Part shown: positions 61,623-64,000 of the stretch, piece by piece
Position numbering within the stretch: the first letter of the stretch is position 1
Layout: each line of letters opens with the position of its first letter
From: Gamsiella multidivaricata
Lineage: Eukaryota > Mortierellomycota > Mortierellomycetes > Mortierellales > Mortierellaceae
Direction: 5' to 3'
DNA: 64,000 nucleotides
Assembly: GCF_025024155.1 (NCBI RefSeq)
Contig: NW_026251828.1
Span: 18,998-82,997, forward strand
Made by a program: the position numbers and the translations under genes
Notes under the pieces: model-generated
Told to the model about the DNA's origin: nothing
Seen by the model: only the letters and a program-made list of their open reading frames with translations
Database searches by the model: none

Positions 61623-64000
61623 CTAGTCAAGGTCACGGGCCAATATGAATTTTATCCTCCTTCCTCTCTCCATCTCGTTCAACACCACCTTTCCCTGGAG
61701 ATGGTCCACCAAGCGGCTGTCTGCTCTCCTCCTCGCCGCTGTCGTAACCTCCTCTTGGAGCTGTTGTCTCACAAAGCCCTGGGCCTCACCTCCTACCTGG
61801 ACCCCGACTTTCTTCATCCTCGCGCATATGCCCTCGGACTTTTCCCATGCCACTGTGGCACTACATCGCTCCTTCCATAGCTCCTCTCGGCCAAAAGCCT
61901 CAACTCGTTCTAAAAAGCGTCCAACCAGGTAAGCCGCGATACTCTTCGACGTCTTAAAGAGCAGCGCCCAATCTGCTGTCAGGGACTTTGGTACGAGTCC
62001 GTGATATATATCCGTCGTTGTCCAGAGCCTGGTGAGCGTTGCTGCCTGCTGTACATTTTCTTGATTACCCACTTCTTCTCCTTCCTCCTCGTGGACATTC
62101 TCTCTGTCCTCGTCACCATTCTCCCTGTCTCGCCACTCCTTAGCAGCCTTATCCAGTCATCATCCCCCGTGTCCACCATCGTTTTCACTCCCCGGATCTC
62201 ACGCAGATTCCACCAAAGGGTATCTAACTCGCACGGAGTAAAACTCGGTTCGGCGTGTGAATTGTCGACCATCCTTGATTGCCTCCTCCATGTCGCGCAA
62301 CCACTTTTTCCTCATCTTATCCACCAAGGTGCGTCCAAGACTTAGAACCCCATCAAGTGTCTTTCTCCATTCTTCCTGTCGTTTGTTCTGTGTGGCTCTG
62401 CAGACCCAGAGGTGCTGGGTATCCTCCACCATGGTAAGGCACACTTGGCATCTGTCTGTGGTATACAGATTCGACTTCCACCTGTGCATGTACTGCATGG
62501 TTGGCAGCATACCATGGATTTTCTTGATCCTGTGGGACCGATGGTTGCAATCCGCAAGGCTGGTGAAAAAACCCCCTGGCGGATTTTTCTCATGTATTAT
62601 AGCAAGGCTGGATCGCCACTCCACTTCTTCCCACTGCTGAATAAATTGTTTCATTCATCGTTGACAAGTCCATGCATGATGGTCTCTGGCTGCAGACTGA
62701 TGCTTGATCAATTGGCGAATGTCGTCCTCCGCTGGCTGACCACAGAAGGTCGTATGTGTCTTCATGCTCGTGAAATACTGTGTGTTCAGTTGCCATGGCC
62801 GTCGCCCGCTGTCGTGTGTCTTGTCCGCCAATTCGTCAGCGGCCTCATTTCCAGTATCGCCATTGTGTCCTTTAACCCACTGAACATCTACTTTGCTGTC
62901 CTGCTGCACGTACGCCTCGTAGATCACGGCCCACCAGTTGGCATATGCTGCTCTCAACCGTCGTCGTGGAGTAGCTGTATGTCGATTCTTAACTAACGCC
63001 GCAAACTGTTGGACCACTGCTCTATTGTCGATATGAATAATGGCGTTGCGATCCCGGGGACAGCACAGAATTGTCGCGAGCAGACCCACCAGTTCTGCTT
63101 TGGTGGATGATGCGTAATCCGTCGTTGTACCACAGATAGCCGTCTGGAACGAGCCGTCGACGCATCTATAGACACTACCGAACGATTGGCTGACTGTGTC
63201 CGAGCCAGCGTTCTTCACTGATCCATCCGAATAAAGGACAATTGCCTCCAGCCCAGGCGGGATCCTCCATCGAGTCTCACGGATCGTTCGCCATGTCTCC
63301 TGGTCAATATCAACCCATGGGAAATCGATCGTTTGCGCGGCGGAGCCAAGACGCGAGCGCTACCACATCCTGAATGCTAGTTGGCTGTGAATCCATGTCC
63401 TTGAGTGCTGCTTTTTCCATTTATGTACCTTCTGTCCTCATCCATGCCATTATATTTTTCACGTCGCTGTCGCTGTCTATATTCCTTGAGTCGGATCGCG
63501 ATATTGTACGTATGCAAAGCGTCCTCAGCAGTACGCCTCGCTTGTCTGTCCTCGGTCTCCGTGAGGGGCCCTATCACCTCTCGCAGGATTTCTTGTTGTG
63601 GAGGGGGTACAACTTGGTCAACACAGCGAGGGCAGTCGTGTGCGCATTTGCCCATCCTGCATCGTTCTGCTGCAATCCACTGACTGATGAAGCTACGCCG
63701 GTGATCGTCGCCTATAATCCAGGACTGGAAATCATGAAACCATTTCTGGATGGCCCTTTGACTCGTTACTGCTTGCGAAGGAAGGACCGCGACCGCACCT
63801 CCAATCCTTCATCCATGATCTGATCTGTTAAAAAAGACCAACACTCGCAAACCCTCGTGCGATTTCCCTGACGGCTGGGTGCGCCAGTCCATGATGCTCC
63901 GTGCTGTCGGTGGGACGCCGAGAGCGTCAGCATTGTTCAGGGTAAATGTGATGTTCCTGTCAGCCATTAAACGACACACGTTGGAGATAAGACAATGGCG
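61623..64000 (-). mobile_element. Non-LTR retrotransposon (LINE with RNase H), 3' part, decayed
   Basis: Minus-strand frames carry an RNase H domain (VLYSDGS near 63230, STKAELVGLL, IIHIDNRAVV, WVKGHNGDTGNEAADELAD). Next comes a zinc-knuckle-like CQVCLTMVEDTQHLWVC, typical of the region after RNase H in LINEs of the I/Tad type, and a C-terminal block (ADWALLFKTS to GREELWKERCSATVAWE) ending at 61623. Upstream, blocks such as QKWFHDFQSWIIGDDHRRSF and CAHDCPRC continue to the window edge. The reverse transcriptase proper lies outside or is lost. The copy is broken by frameshifts and by TGA stops at about 62655 and 63818, probably former TGG codons. Confidence 0.8.
62655..63235 (-). pseudogene. 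RNase H domain segment of the LINE
   Basis: The four acidic active-site residues are visible: D in YSDGS, E in TKAEL, D in HIDNR and D in NEAADEL. The frame is open across the domain and meets a TGA directly before MKQFIQQWEEVEW, which continues in the same frame. The enzyme would degrade the RNA of RNA-DNA hybrids during retrotransposition. Confidence 0.8.

Overview
The window is nuclear DNA of a fungus. Genes are densely packed on both strands. Most introns are 43-110 nt with GT..AG ends, and the standard code is used. The gene content is that of an early-diverging fungus: an Integrator subunit INTS4, a muskelin homologue, the UBLCP1 phosphatase and a UPF0590/DUF1769 protein. Together with decayed families I associate with Mortierella-type genomes (TnpB/Fanzor-like nucleases, Rad2-like nucleases, a LINE with RNase H), this suggests Mortierellaceae (Mucoromycota). 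That placement is inference; no rRNA or species marker is present.

Layout. 0-3.3 kb: DExH RNA helicase with double-stranded-RNA-binding regions (minus, runs off the left edge). 3.3-6.9 kb: gene-poor, with a decayed TnpB/Fanzor-like relic at its right end. 6.95-25.1 kb, a housekeeping block: REEP/TB2-HVA22 protein with a long disordered tail (+), farnesyl diphosphate synthase (-), BRO1/ALIX-like protein (-), DUF1769 protein (+), cysteine synthase (-), oxidoreductase-like OXLD1-type protein (+), UBLCP1 (+) and an NTH1-type DNA glycosylase (+). 25.1-27.6 kb: possible F-box/LRR relic. 27.6-40.1 kb: a 277-bp CAACAG-type repeat, muskelin (+), INTS4 (-) and an SRR1-like protein (+).

40.2-64 kb is accessory. 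An intact 2.2-kb pogo-type transposon sits inside an older terminal-inverted-repeat element, both with TA target duplications. Then come two decayed members of an unknown multi-exon family, a small two-exon gene, a truncated pogo/Tigger transposase end, an AT-rich unknown gene with a frameshift in an A11 run, a compact UCHL5-like cysteine protease, a stop-riddled TnpB/Fanzor-like RuvC nuclease gene, a Rad2/FEN1-like nuclease gene with one frameshift, a secreted beta-propeller-like protein, and the 3' half of a decayed LINE that leaves the right edge.

The most unusual part is 51-57.5 kb. There a UCH-type protease, a TnpB/Fanzor-like nuclease relic and a Rad2/FEN1-like nuclease lie in tandem on the minus strand. 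The TnpB-like gene opens with a short exon that resembles the start of Rad2-family nucleases. A second, divergent TnpB-like relic lies at 5.8-6.7 kb.

Coding models below were joined by eye from reading frames, splice signals and family conservation. None was checked by alignment or RNA data.
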